A stretch of DNA of 64,000 nucleotides from Ochotona curzoniae (Eukaryota; Chordata; Mammalia; Lagomorpha; Ochotonidae). The first letter of the stretch is position 1, and each line of letters begins with the position of its first letter. The position numbers and the translations under genes were made by a program. A model generated the notes under the pieces. It did no database searches and was not told where the DNA came from. It worked only from the letters and a program-made list of their open reading frames with translations. Shown piece after piece: positions 29,521 to 41,559 of this stretch. The stretch covers positions 17,847,001-17,911,000 of the forward strand of contig NW_024467083.1 of NCBI RefSeq assembly GCF_017591425.1, in the 5' to 3' direction.

Positions 29521-29773
29521 GGCAAGAGAGATCATATGCATCATAAGTGTAGGACATTAGAAGGAGTCTTTATTGGCCAAGCTTGGCAACAGAAGCTCCA
29601 GCTACACTCCACTAGTCACTGTGCAGGGTGGCTGAAGTCAAGGGTTATTAAGTTCTCATCCTCCAATTAGCTAAGTGTTTGGAGGCAGGAAGGGAGCTGC
29701 TGGAGCCCAAAGTTATCCCGTAGTTAATTAATCTAAAGTAGCATAGTAGGAGGCAGAAGGGGCAGGGTGCACA

Positions 29774-29804
29774 GAGCCTCTGGAGCCTCTGGAGCCTCTG
29801 GAGC
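29774..29804 (+). repeat. 9-bp tandem repeat
   Basis: About three and a half copies of GGAGCCTCT in a row. Short and probably neutral. Confidence 0.9.
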
Positions 29805-30016
29805 CTTTTCAGTACTGTGGATTTACATGAATGGTGAGGGGGACAGGAGAGGAGGTGTGGGCAAGAGGGGCCTTTGGAGCTGATTTTGCACATTTCATTA
29901 GCATGAATGGCAGAGTGGAGGTAGGAAGTACCAGGTGTGGAACCTTCGTGTCCTCCCTATACTCAGGCTCAATTAACCACAAGTGTGTGCTAACTAATCA
30001 ACCTGCTGCACTCCAC

Positions 30017-30410
30017 TCTTTTTTTTTTTTTGTATACTGGAAAGGTAGATTTACAGAGAAGACTCAGCTAAGGTCACTGCTTCCCATGAGCTACAGTGAG
30101 GGGAACTCTGCATGGAGCAGGTGTGTTACAAGCTCTATGGATGACATGCAGGAGACCAAAGCACTCTCTGATCCTGCCAAGTTCAGCTCCGTTTCTCAGG
30201 CGGGAAGCTGAGCTGCGCAGAGGGAAGCTGCATTCTCACAGGCACACAGGTCTTCAGTGTGCGTTGCAGTGGCCCAATTACCTGTGTGCCATTTTCTACT
30301 GCTTTCCCAGGTGCTTTAGCAGGGAGCTGGAATTGAAGCAGAGCAGCGTGACTCAAACAGGTGGACAATAAGAGATTCTGACCATGCAAGGGTCAGATAA
30401 TTCATGTCAC
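30017..30410 (-). mobile_element. C-repeat SINE, old, with internal foreign sequence
   Basis: Poly-T, GGAAAGGTAGATTTACAGAG and TTAGCAGGGAGCTGGAATTG in reverse order. The middle does not match well. Confidence 0.55.
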
Positions 30411-30904
30411 CACAATTGTGATGCCTGATAGGGCAAAATGATGGAATGCCACACACTGATAGGATCTGAAAGTCCTTTATTAGCTAGTGGTGGAGAGTAG
30501 GCTCATCCGAGAAAGAATTCTAAACTCTGAAGTATGGAAAAGCCAGTTTTATGAAGGCAAAAACTCCCTCCCTGGGGTCAAGGAGGGGATGTTTAAATGA
30601 AAGACTAGACTATGTTAAATGCAAACTACCTTGAGGATGGAAAATTGCTAACTTTGCAAGCTCTGGTGACTGGACCACGTAGAGCTTGATTGTGCTCCTA
30701 GTTAAGCTTGAGCAAAGTAGTTATGGAGTTAGAGTGTTTTGCCGATGGGACATGGTTTCCTTTTTATTCTCCTAGCTGGTCTACAGTCTCAGGGGTCAAG
30801 GGAACCTCACTTAAGAAGGAATCCAACTCAACATGGCGTTCCTCATGTCAGGTCTGGTACTTCACCAGGCAGCTCCAAAACACCCTTTGAATTTGAGCTT
30901 TGAA

Positions 30905-31135
30905 ATCACAGAAGTTTAAGGGGACTTCAAAAAAGCGCATGGAAAATAGAATGAAAAGATAAGTTGATTTTGATTCAAAAAGATTGTGAACTCTATACAT
31001 ACTCAAGATCTTAAAAAAGAATTTACAGAAAAAAAGTGCATCATAAAAAAAAAAAGCATAGATTTTAGACATTTCTGCACCAAAATAAGCTTACAATTTC
31101 ATTTTGACATTTTGGAATAACCTCATGTGACCAAC
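30905..31135. mobile_element. Inverted-arm AT-rich repeat, foldback/MITE-like
   Basis: The left arm reads GACTTCAAAAAAGCGCATGG, then AAAAGATAAGTTGATTTTG. The right arm, in reverse complement, reads TTCCAAAATGTCAAAATG, then GTAAGCTTATTTTGGTGCA. The two arms are thus diverged versions of one sequence facing each other. Related pieces occur at 5335, 46432, 48165 and 52605. Confidence 0.5.
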
Positions 31136-31179
31136 TATGGTTCATTGTTGCATTTTAAACATTATTTTTATGGCTCTTA

Positions 31180-31500
31180 TTTATTTATTTTTTTTATTGG
31201 GAAGTCAGATATACAAAGAGAAGGAGAGATAGAGAGGAAGATCTTCCGTCTGCTGATTCACTACCCAAGTTGCTGTGAGAGTCCAGGCTAAGCCGATATG
31301 AAACCAGGAGCCAGGAGCCTTTCCTGGATCTCCCAAGTGGTTGCAGGATCACAAGGCTTTGGGCATCCTCGACCACTTTCCCAGGCTACAATCAGGGAGC
31401 TGCAAAGGAAGCAGGACTGCCAGGATTAGTACAGGCGCCCATATGGGATCCTGGCTCGTGCAAGGTGAGGACATTAGCCTCAGACCACCGTGTTGGCCCC
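31180..31500 (-). mobile_element. C-repeat SINE
   Basis: T-rich start, AGTCAGATATACAAAGAGAA and a CCACCGTGTTGGCCC end. Confidence 0.87.
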
Positions 31501-31504
31501 TTGT

Positions 31505-32330
31505 TATGGATCCTACTGTACATAAATTGTGTGTCCTTGCCCGTTTTCACAGTGCAGTGGTACCAGGTTCACAATGTGTTGCATCGTCACACCAATCCAG
31601 CTCAATAGCTTTCTCTCCCTATAAAACTGTAGGTGGGAACATAAAACCAACACTCCCCATCCCCAGCCCTGACCCTTTTCCCATTTCCTGTCTCTATGAC
31701 TTTGTCTTCTCCAACTGCATCCTGTCAGTGGAATCATAAGGTTGTGGCCGTGACATGGACATCACTGAGCCTGTGTCCTCGCGGGTCACCCAGGCTGTGT
31801 CATGCTCAGAGTTCCTTGATGAGGGCTGAGCAGTAGAGCCTGCTCCTGTGTGTGTGTACAAGCTGTCCTTATCACTTCCTCTGCTAGGAGACACCTGGGA
31901 GGCTCCCATCGTGTCGGAAGTGGTGCTCTTATGAGCACGGCAGTACACACAGCCCTTCGAGGACTTGGTGTTTTTGAGTGTTAAGCAGAAATGGAATAGC
32001 TGCCAGCAAGTGATAATTTCACTTTTTGAGAAAGAACAGTGCTGACTGGCACAATGCTGGGCCCTTTGGCATTCACACCAACAGAGCCAAGGGTCCCAGT
32101 TTCTCCAGACCCCACCAGCACTCCCTTTGTTCTGCTTTGTGTCCCAGCCAATGCCATGAGTGTGAGGTGGTAACTCAGTCTAGCTCTGCCTTGCCTTGCT
32201 CTAATTGGTGATGTGGAGCACTTTCTCAGGTGCCATTTGACATCTGTGTATCATCTAAGGGACATGTCAGTCCAAATGCTTCACCCATTTCAGAATTGAG
32301 TTGTTTGGGTTTTGTTTTGACACACCTGTT
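31505..32330 (-). mobile_element. Ancient L1 tail, antisense
   Basis: Contains the reversed L1 phrases GTGTGAGGTGGTAACTCA, GGTGATGTGGAGCA and TCACCCATTTCAGAATTGAG, typical of old L1 ORF2/3'UTR. The exact subfamily cannot be told. Confidence 0.55.
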
Positions 32331-33299
32331 TTGTAAATGGAATATTAATGGAACACATGCATCTTTTCAGGTATTCTGTACAGTTGACTTTTCAAAACCA
32401 AAAGATTGAGTAACTGTGACAAATTGTGACCCAGAAAGCCTAAAATCTTGGGCATCAGAGAAAACGTTTTCTGACCCTGTACTAGAGTACATGTATATGC
32501 ACTTAATTTTTTTAATCACATTGTCACTTTGATCTTCTGTTACATTTAAACATGTCTGTCCTCAAATCAAATATTGACTTAACCAATTTCCACGCAAAAG
32601 GTTTCATAAGCATTTAGCTAGGCTTACCCTTGATCCTGTCACTTGTATCTTTTAAACTAGTCACCTATTCCTTAATGATCTTTTACATTACAGTTGTTGC
32701 TACCCTTTATTGAACTTTAGTAAGTGCAACTGCTCTCAGTGACCGTATGTGTAGACTCTCCTCCATATCTGCTCCCCTCCTGCACTAAGACACCAAGGTC
32801 AAGTACACTGTCCTGCCAATTTCAGAAGGCTGTTCCATATGCGTTCACCACATGAGTCTTCCTCCTTTGCAGGTGACCTCTGATGGAATTCCAGGTTCTG
32901 ATGTAGTGCCACATCATGGGGCAGCAAACCAGCCCAGCCCAGCCCAGCCCATCTCAGGAAGGTTGTCTCAAGGGCAGGTGCAGCACCTTTAATGGTGAAG
33001 TGAGAGACAGCTGCAGGTACCTTCTCTGATCCCTGCATGCTTACAATCTCCTGCATGTGACTCTGTACCTCCTCAGATCCAGATGGTTATTTCCACAGTG
33101 CAAAGCCCCATTCATGGCAGAACAGGCTGGCTTTGCATTCCCAGGAGGCAATTCCAAACTTTTTCCAAATCCCACATTTCCAAACTTCCTGAACACCTGA
33201 TGCAGGCCAGGCACCATGACACATATCACAGGGAAGACACGGAGGGATTCTCTGTGAATTTATTAAGTTGGTGTAGGAAAAAAAACAACAAGTACAACA
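32331..33299. other. Intergenic, beyond the 3' end of gene B
   Basis: AT-rich to 32700, then mixed. Contains four AGCCC pentamers in a row at about 32934-32953. No gene recognised. Confidence 0.45.
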
Positions 33300-34061
33300 A
33301 TTATAGATAATGTGACACTGTTTATTGAGAAACATTCTGAAAATATAGACCAGAATATCCATGTCAGGGAAAGCATCCTGGAGCAGCTCCCAGTGGGTGT
33401 GCCCGACGACTGCCAGCCCCTCCCTATCAACCCTGCAGCTCTCAGAACCAGAGCCCAGCTGCATCAGGTTTCAAGCCGTGACACCATGATCCAGGAATGA
33501 GGAGCCATGCAGCAGGAAGAAACCAAGGAGAGGAACAGAGCAACATGCACAGGGCACAGATATGACCAGCACACCATGAAACCCTGCTTGATTAGCCACA
33601 CCACCCACAGAATCCTGCTCCCCAGGTCCTGCTATGGCAACAGAACAAAGAAAATCCTTAAACATCAGCAAAGTCATTGCTGAGTCAGAGCTCCCATGGA
33701 AGAGGACAGGCCCAGGCTGAGATTCAGGCTTCCTGGGAAACAGCCAGCACCATAGAAACCTAGCTCTGGAGAAGGGCCAGCACAGGCCCGGCTACCTCTC
33801 TGGCATCTGAGGAGTACAGGGCCCCTGGTCCCTCACAGCAGAGACACTAACTGTGGGGTTGGCGTCAATATAGGAGGTCCGGCCCAGAGGGCCATAGATG
33901 AGGAAGAAGGTTGGCCAGGGTCTGTATGGGGGGGTTGGCTTAGAGGACAGGAGACAGTAGGCTGCAGAGGAGGAGACAGTGGAGGGAGAGGACTGAGAAT
34001 GCTGAGGCAGGGCTGGGGGCCTGAGCTCTCCAAAGCTGATCCTACCCTTAAAACTAGAGTC
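33300..34061 (-). promoter_or_regulatory. GSTM: 3'UTR and AATAAA polyadenylation signal of gene B
   Basis: On the - strand AATAAA lies at 33326-33321. It is followed within about 30 bases by a GT- and T-rich stretch (around 33305-33270), a good downstream element. This predicts a 3'UTR of about 750 bases with no recognised repeat inside. Confidence 0.7.
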
Positions 34062-37000
34062 CTACTTTCCTGTCCACCTGGCAATCTTAGAAAACACAGG
34101 TACTCTGATGAAGCGGCTGGATTTCATATAGGCAGCGATCTTTGGCAGGGCCTGCAGGGGCAGACACAGGAGCAGAGCTCAGGGTCTGTGGCCACACTGG
34201 GGTCCTAGAAACCACAGTAAAGTCACAACCCAGAGCCCCCTCCAGTGGGGAACAAGAGGAGTTGAAGCAGCAAAGAATTTGAGGCCAGGCTCTAATCCTC
34301 CCCTGACTCAGGGAGTCCTAACTCTTCTACGGGGTATCTGAGCGCAACATCACTGCTCCTCAATTCCTCCCGTGCTGAGGATACAGTGAGCTGCACCGAG
34401 CACACTCCTGGGCTTTGTGCCTGGATACCAGGGCTGAAAGTGCCCACCTAGTTTCTCAAGTTTTCAGCGGGATGTAGAATGTTCTGAGCCTAACAGGCCT
34501 GGCCTGGTTGTCACACAGTCCAGGACAAAGCTCTCACCTAGTCTCTGCTTCACAGCACAAAGAGCTGAGTCAACTTTTTCATACCCCAAGGCCACGACCT
34601 GGACCTCACCCAGAGCTGATAAGGAGATGAGCAGGCACATCACTCCATGAGAACAGAACAAAGATTGCAGAATGAACAATCTCTTGGACTAATGCCCCAA
34701 ACCCTCATATCTGTGATAAAAGCTTTTGTTGCAAGTCAGATGTGCCTGGGTGACTGATGGGATCCTGAGAGTTGAGTACCTGGCTATGTTCCTCTGGGTG
34801 ATGTCTGATGGGACCCTGAGAGCTGAGGGTCAGGCTGTGCTGCTAAGACCCATGCTGTGTTACCCTTTTCCTCCCTCCTACTATGTCTGCTGTTCTCAGC
34901 ATGGAGTCACTTTGCATGTGCATAAAGATAAACATCAAGGACTGACCAAATGTCACAGAGAGAACATGTTGAGTACTAAATGAAGAAAAAGGCAGACAGA
35001 AAAAAAGTTTTCACCACAAACTCTTCAAGACAAGAACCTGCACCAGGGGCATTTCAAGGCCACTGAGATCCAGCACCAACAACACACCTTGAACAGCTCA
35101 TTGCTTCCACATGGGGAGCTCATTGCTTCAACTGCTTTGGAGCTCAAGCACATGGAGTGTCTGTGTCTCTGACACTGAACCTCAGTTCTAACATGTCTCA
35201 CCCTCCTGATGTCCGCTGCATTGCACATGTGCTCACTGTCTGGCCTCTCCTAAGGTCTCCAGGGATGGGAGACCCAGATTGGTCAAGGCCCTAGGTTATT
35301 CCTTGTAGAACAAAATTCAGAGAAGCCCGATTGCTACTCACCCATACACACTAGCGGCTCCTAGGAAGTTCAGCACAGCTGTGACGGGCTATGGGAGCCT
35401 GACATGTAGCTTTCCCCCTACTGGCTCAGTCTCCCTTTGAATGAACTGGGAGAGACAACTTGTGCAGATACACTGGACACAGCAGGTGCAGGATGCTAAC
35501 CCTGGGTCCTGCTCTCAGGGGTTGGTCTGCAACTCAGCTCCAGGACTTAGCATGAAGTAACTGGAAAAGTGGAGAGAAGGATCAGGGAATCACCTCAAAT
35601 CTGGCCATGAAATCCTTCAGGTTTGGGAATGCATCCAGGCAACCAGGAACAAATATACGGTTCTGGTCCAGGATGTCATAGACGTGGAAATCAGCAATGG
35701 TGATCTGCAGAAGCCAGGAGGACGGAGCTCAGGAACAAAGGAGACCGACCATGCCCCCTGCTCCTGCCTCCCTCCCTCCCTCGGTCTCACCTTGTCCCCT
35801 GCAAACCAGGGCCGCTTCCCCAGGAGCTGGGAGTACAGTGTCAGCTTGTCTGGGAGGCCCTTGAGGTAGTCAGGCTTCAGCTTCTCCTGAAAGAACAAAA
35901 GGCTGTCAGCACCCGCAGGCACAACTTTGGGGAGAGGGGCTGCCTGTCAGGGCTGCACATGGCCCCGCTGGCCAGGGGAGCAGCCGTCCTCACTGAGCGT
36001 GGCACAGGGTCCGTGTTCCTCCTCGGATTTCATTCATCAGCATCTGAGAGACTCCCACTGGCCCCTATCCCATTTGTGGGAGACCACAGGAGGTCACAGA
36101 GTAGTGCAGTTCTGTCCCTTAGTGTGTCATCTCTGATGTCCAAGCATCCTGCTGTGGGTCACTCCCAGGAGTGTCATGAGTGTAGGTTCCCTGGGACTCT
36201 GCTGGGGGTGAAAGCAAAGAGGCAGAGAACTAAAAGACCTTGGCAAAGAAGACGAAACTCTACCTGGTGGGCTGGCAGGAGAATGCTAGAGGCATGTGTA
36301 CAGCTCACAAAGGATGAGAATGTGATCTGCAAGGTTGAAGGGAAAGGAACCCAGGACCTCTGGGTGACCCTGGGTTACTCATTACATAAATATGCTTATC
36401 CCTTTTGGGGCATGAACCAGTCCTGGGAAAACATGGCACACGCTCTAAGACGCTCCCATCTTGAACTAACATAACTCATGCCATGGACTTTGCTTCTAGG
36501 TACTGGAAGATGATGAGGAAAAAGCTGGGAAAGCTGGCTATGGTAAGATTGATTCAAAGGTCAGAAACAAAAAGGATTCTGAAGCAAATTTCCTCTCTTA
36601 GACATCACTGTTTACCCAAGGTCATTGGGACTGTGTCTAGGAGTATGGCAGTGATGTAAAAGATTTTAGTTCTCAAGACATAGAGACTACAGAATCAATG
36701 CGTTGGTCAGATAGGAAATTGCTTGGAGAATCATTCTCCCTAGGGAGTTTAGTAGCAAACAGGAGCAGTGCCGATGAGAACACAAGAGGTTAATTCCTCA
36801 CTGAACCCACCAGGTCCTGTCCAGTGGGGCACTCACAAAGTCAGGGCTGTAACAGATCCTGAGGAATTGCATGCGGTTGTCCATAGCCTGGTTCTCCAAA
36901 ATGTCCACGTGAATCTTCTCCTCTTCCGTCTCCCCACCTGCAGCACACACAGCAGACACCCTCAGCATCCCACACAGCCAGGCCCAGGGCACAGCCACAG

Positions 37001-38203
37001 CCCCACGCCCTCAGCCAGCCCCACTCACACAGGTTGTGCTTGCGGCCGAGATAGCGCACAATGGCATTGCTCTGGGTGAGCTTGTGAGTGCCGTCAATCA
37101 GGTAGGGCAGCTGGGGAGTGAGGAGGGAAGACACCCATAGCAGGCCCTCAACATGTACTCTGTACAAACCCTGGGTGAGCTCTGACGAGGGACATCATAA
37201 GAAAACTTTGCAGTGAACTGATAATGACAATAGCTGAGCACAAGGTCCTGGTCCTGAATCCTCTAAACATAGGAAGGATGTGGAGCCAGAGAGACACTTT
37301 GCACTTTTTCCACCCGACAGCCAGCCACCCATTTCCTGCACGTACATTGGGGAAGTCCAGGCCCAGCTTGAATTTTTCACTCAGCCACTGGCTTATGTCA
37401 CAGTCTGGACCTGTGGAGAAGACCAAGTGAAACAAAACCTCCCCAGTGTGCAGCCTCTTTTCCTGGACCCTCCCAAGGAGTCAGGGTAAGACCACTAGGT
37501 AGGGCATGTGGGATCTGTGCCCCTCAGTCTCACATTCAAGGTCTGGAGTAAGGGGAAAGACTGACTGTAAGAGCTCTGGACCCTAAAGCTTTTAGGAAGT
37601 GTGGGCAAGGACCCAATGCTGAAACCAGGTTCTCAGCACCCCTTCCCAGAGCCATGCCGTGGGAGGCCACACTGCACCCACAGGGACCAGGAAGGGTAGG
37701 CTCTGCTTCCAGGGGTTGAGGTCTGCACAGGTGAACCACGGGTGGCCAGGCAGGGGTTGCTAGGTGACAGCGTGCAGTGGACAGAGGTCAGAGCAGGCAG
37801 GTGCATTACCGTCCCCCATGGTGTAATGCTTTTCCTCATAGCTGGTGCCAGTGTATTCCAGGAGTGCACGGACAGGGAAAACCAGCTGGGAAAGATGCCA
37901 GGGCCTGGTGTCAGAGCTGGAGGGACTCCGACTGGTGCTCTTATCGCCTCCAGGTGAGCCCCTATTTACATCTAACAGTATGCCCTTGCCTTTTGTCCCT
38001 ACCCATCTCTGGGATGCCTGCACTGGGAGATCCCGAAAGCCTAGGCAGAGAAGTGCCAAAACTGGTACAGGAAACAAGGCCTAAAACCTCCCAAGCTGCT
38101 CAATGCCCTCTGTCCCACCCCGCGTTAAAAACTCACATCCCACTGGTCAGGCTGACCCCTCACTCACCCCTCGGACGTCCCAGTAACCCAGTGTCATAGG
38201 CAT
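34062..38203 (-). CDS. GSTM: Glutathione S-transferase Mu (gene B), 8 exons, intact
   Basis: On the - strand the coding exons are 38203-38168, 37885-37810, 37410-37346, 37110-37029, 36937-36837, 35886-35791, 35704-35594 and 34151-34062. Lengths match gene A exon for exon, all junctions are GT/AG, and the product is 218 residues. The start [12 protein letters not shown] carries catalytic Tyr7. Exon 7 (motif [18 protein letters not shown]) and exon 8 ([10 protein letters not shown], then WTG near the end) resemble the rabbit Mu enzyme as I remember it. Trp46, Lys50, Asn59, Gln72, Ser73, Tyr116 and Ser210 are kept. Position 43, normally a glutathione-binding Arg, is Ile, and Tyr41 is Cys. Nothing breaks the frame. 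Which human paralogue it corresponds to is not decided. Confidence 0.94.
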
Positions 38204-38400
38204 GGTGCTGCTAGTGCTGCAGTCCTGGGAGACTGGGCTTATAGGAAAGTTTCTAGGGCCTGTAAGTCCAGGGTGCAGACTGGCAGGGGCATGGCTGGCT
38301 GCAAACCCGCCCATTTCCACCCCGTCCCCAAGCTCTGCAATCCGTGGAGGCACTGAGCTCAGAGCTCCATTCCACCCCAGCTGCAGGTTGAGTCATATCT
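38204..38400 (-). promoter_or_regulatory. Candidate promoter of gene B with TATA-like and AP-1-like motifs
   Basis: Reading the - strand, CTATAAG lies near 38246-38240, about 40 bases before the ATG. TGACTCA, the AP-1/NF-E2-like core, lies at 38395-38389, about 190 bases before the ATG. Mu-class GST genes are often induced through such antioxidant-response elements. Here the extended ARE consensus is not met, so function is inference. The region is not CpG-rich, in contrast to gene A. Confidence 0.4.
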
Positions 38401-39034
38401 GAGGCAGTGCTCAGGTTTGGCTGGGCAGTTGGAGGTGTGCAGACCAAAGCCAAGTGCTGGCCCAGCATTGGCAATGCCCGCAAGCCCTCTTCACTGGGCT
38501 ACCCTCTGCTGGGCCCCAGGAGTTGACAGTTTCCTTGGCAGGCACCTAGGGAGAGTGGTTGGCAGGGTAAGAAGGGTGGGGGATAGCATGGTGGGGGTTG
38601 AAGGTGGGATGGGGAGGGGCTTTTCATTGCCTACAATTCCCTCTGCTGCCTCTCTGTGCTGGGTGCTCGGCTCAGTCCTCATCCCAGGGAGGAGCAGCTG
38701 TGGCATGCCATCCCACTCTGGATTCTGGGAAGACAGGCTGCTGGGCCAGACCAGGATGGGGTGCCCCTTGACCAGGGGCAGGGACAGTAAGGGTGACCTC
38801 CCTCTTCCCATAAGGAACTGGAGCAACTGAGTTCCCTGAGGTGTTTAAGGATTATGTAAAGTAGCTGAATCCTATTCTGCTCCAGCAAGGGGGCAGGTAC
38901 ACAAGAGCCTCCCTGCCAGGCAGCTGGCTTTGGATGCATCTGGTTGGAGTGACCAGTTCCTCTCCAAGGCAGAAGCAGGGTCTTTAAGGGGCTGTGGAGT
39001 CTTAGGGCTCTGCACTCCTTCAAAGCTCAAAGCC
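38401..39034. other. Upstream of gene B
   Basis: GC-moderate unique sequence. No exon-like conservation with the Mu genes. Confidence 0.4.
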
Positions 39035-39262
39035 AAGGGCCAGATCTTCTTCCCATCCAGCTCCCTGCTACTGGCCTAGGAAAGCAGCAGAAGATGGCCC
39101 AAGTGCATGGGGTCCAGACTTCCCAATGGGACACCAGGATGAAGCTCCTGCCTGGCCTTGACCTTCTCAGTTTTGGCTATCTTTGCCATCTGGGGAGTGA
39201 AGCAGCAGTTCAAAGATTCTCTTTCTCTCTCTTTCTGTAACTCCTTTTTAAAAAATCACCTT
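39035..39262 (+). mobile_element. C-repeat SINE, 5' truncated
   Basis: CAGCTCCCTGCTACTGGCC through TCTGGGGAGTGAAGCAG to the pyrimidine tract. Confidence 0.78.
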
Positions 39263-40068
39263 ATTTTAAAAATTAATTTATTATTTTTTTATAATCTTGC
39301 ATAGTTGATTAAGGTACAAAGTGTCAAGAGCTACAGGAAAGTGGGTAAGACCATTGTTTCCACACTAGCATCATTGTTTTGTTTTTTCCCTATATCTGGG
39401 GTCAGGGGAGAAACAAAGGGAGAAGCTCCACCCAGCCTCCCCCTCATCCCAGGTCCTTGATATGGGGCATGCTCTGAGGGTCCTACTCCAGCAGTTGTGA
39501 TAGTTCAACTGTTCTGAATTGCTGCCAATCTCACTGTTCCAAGCACAGTGAAACCTATTCAGAATCCACTGGCTAACATAGTTTCTTCATGGTTGGGGTT
39601 CTGACATCAGCAGTTCAGTTGGAGGGAATCTCCAAAGAAACTTCGTCTGAGGTGATCCCAGACCTGATTCTCGTGTGTGCTTGCTAGTACAGCATCTGGC
39701 ACAGTCCGTTGCCCCAATCAGCTTATGCACATGCTGGTAGTTACAATTGCTGGGTCATTTCTGTTTCCAGCCTTGTCTTGCACATGAACCAAAGGGTGTT
39801 GCAGTCCAGCCTGATCCTACCCACTTCATATTTGGCCCTCATGCAAACCAGTGGGAGCTGCGGTCTAGTTGGAGCGACTCCCCATAACCCCCACCAGGCC
39901 TGCCCCCCACCCTAGTTCAGTATGTACCACAGACTTGTTCAGTCTGTCCCACATCCCATTTAGCTCTCATACATTGCAATGTGCATTGAAGCCCAGTTCA
40001 ACCCAACCAATCCCACTATCCAGCCCACACACATACTGGTGGGTGCTGTTCTGTCTAGCCACCCCCCT
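39258..40068 (-). mobile_element. L1 3' end, type A, antisense (truncated)
   Basis: Starts with a T-rich tail, then the reversed 3' end (AAGTGGGTAAGACCATTGTT) and the first modules. Nearly identical to 60725-61494. It breaks at an AT-rich stretch near 40068. Confidence 0.75.
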
Positions 40069-40401
40069 TTTTATTTATTTATTTATTTATTTTTTCACTG
40101 GTAAATTCAAAGTTATTTAATAGGTGCACATACAACTTGAATGTTATACATTTTTAAAGAATATATACAAGTATATTATATGTATACTATTACATGCTTA
40201 ATATACTGTCTCAGAGAATTCAGACTTTTATAATGCTATTTTAAAATTTTAAATATGTTTTAATAGGTTATTTATTAGTACTATTAAAATCTTTTTTGGG
40301 ACTATCACTATAGTAAATGCTTTATTTACATCATCATATTTAATATCAAAAAGGTCTCTGGAGACAAGTTGCTTTTGTTTTTCTATAAAGAAACAGGTAT
40401 T

Positions 40402-40606
40402 GGCCTGGCACGATAGCCCAGTGGCTCAAGTTCTCACCTCGCTTATACCGGGATCCTATATGGGCTCCAGTTCAAATCCTGGCAGCCTACTTCCCATCTA
40501 GCTCCCTCCTTGTGGTCTGGGAAAGCAGTCAAGGATGGCCCAAAGCCTTGGGACCCTACACCTGCTTGTGGGAAACCTGGAAAGAGGCTCCGGGTACCTT
40601 AGCCAC
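40402..40606 (+). mobile_element. C-repeat SINE, 3' truncated
   Basis: GGCCTGGCACGATAGCCCAG to GGAAAGAGGCTCCGGGTAC, then abrupt change to L1 sequence. Confidence 0.8.
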
Positions 40607-41530
40607 CCCTTTTTAAAATTAAAAAGAATATATGTATTTTTAATGATGTTAACATTGTTGATCAGGGTGAGAGGGATTGAGAATTAGGGGAAAATGGTGC
40701 CATCGTTGTTTCCACTTTGTCCATTTCTTGTTCCTCTATCTGGGGTAAGTGGGGAGAGAGTGAAAAAAGCCATACCCAGCTTTCCATCTGTCCCAATACC
40801 TAAGGTTGGGGACTGGCCACCCAGAATCAACTCAGGGTTCCGATGTGGTACATGGTCCAAGAGTTCTGCCCAAATGGTTTCAATAGTTCTGAGATGCTGC
40901 CTCTCTCACCGATCGAAGGATGAGGGAACACTTCCACTGTCCATTGGCTGACACAGTTGACCTTAGGATCTCTATTCACCCAGATTTTTGTTGTCATCGT
41001 TTGTCTGTGGCAGATGTCTAATTTGCTCTGTTTTCCTTCTTCTGCCATGGCCCCAGATGTCCTCTACAGACTCCATGGACTGCCGTGTCCTCCATGCTAC
41101 AGATTAAGCCCTTGCTGGTGGGCCCAAGACTCCGTCCAGGACACCTGGGCTCTGCTAGACCACCAGCACCTGGAACTCCTGAACCCAGCAACCACACTGC
41201 AAAGGCAGGCTCAAATACTTGGGCCAGGTGAACTGGGCCCTGCCAGATCCCCAATCCCCCTGGTGCTCACAGACGTGGCACCGACTGTACAGGCAGCCTA
41301 AAGGACCAGGGCCAGATGATGTGGAACTTCTTGGAAGACAAACCCTTGGGGCTGATGGACCCAGCACTTACAGCATAGGAGGGCCCCACCAGACCCCCTA
41401 CTCCTGGGACTCAAGGACCTGGCACCCATTGTGAAGGCAGGCCCCATGGACCTGGGCCAGATGACCTGAGCCCTGTCAGAATGCCTGTCCATGTGGCACA
41501 AGGACGCAACACCTACCACACAGTCTCTGC
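40607..41530 (-). mobile_element. L1 3' end, type B modules, antisense
   Basis: The start GTTGATCAGGGTGAGAGGGA is related to the other L1 ends. The array differs: units of about 80-90 bases centre on CTGGCACC, GGCAGGC and GGGCCAGGTGA, as at 54183-54720. It represents a second L1 subfamily. Confidence 0.65.
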
Positions 41531-41559
41531 AACTTTTTCAAGTAAATAACTTGTTTCAG

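Noticed and set aside
35959..36474. 171-codon open frame on the + strand
   Set aside because: It lies antisense within intron 5 of gene B and has no recognisable domain.
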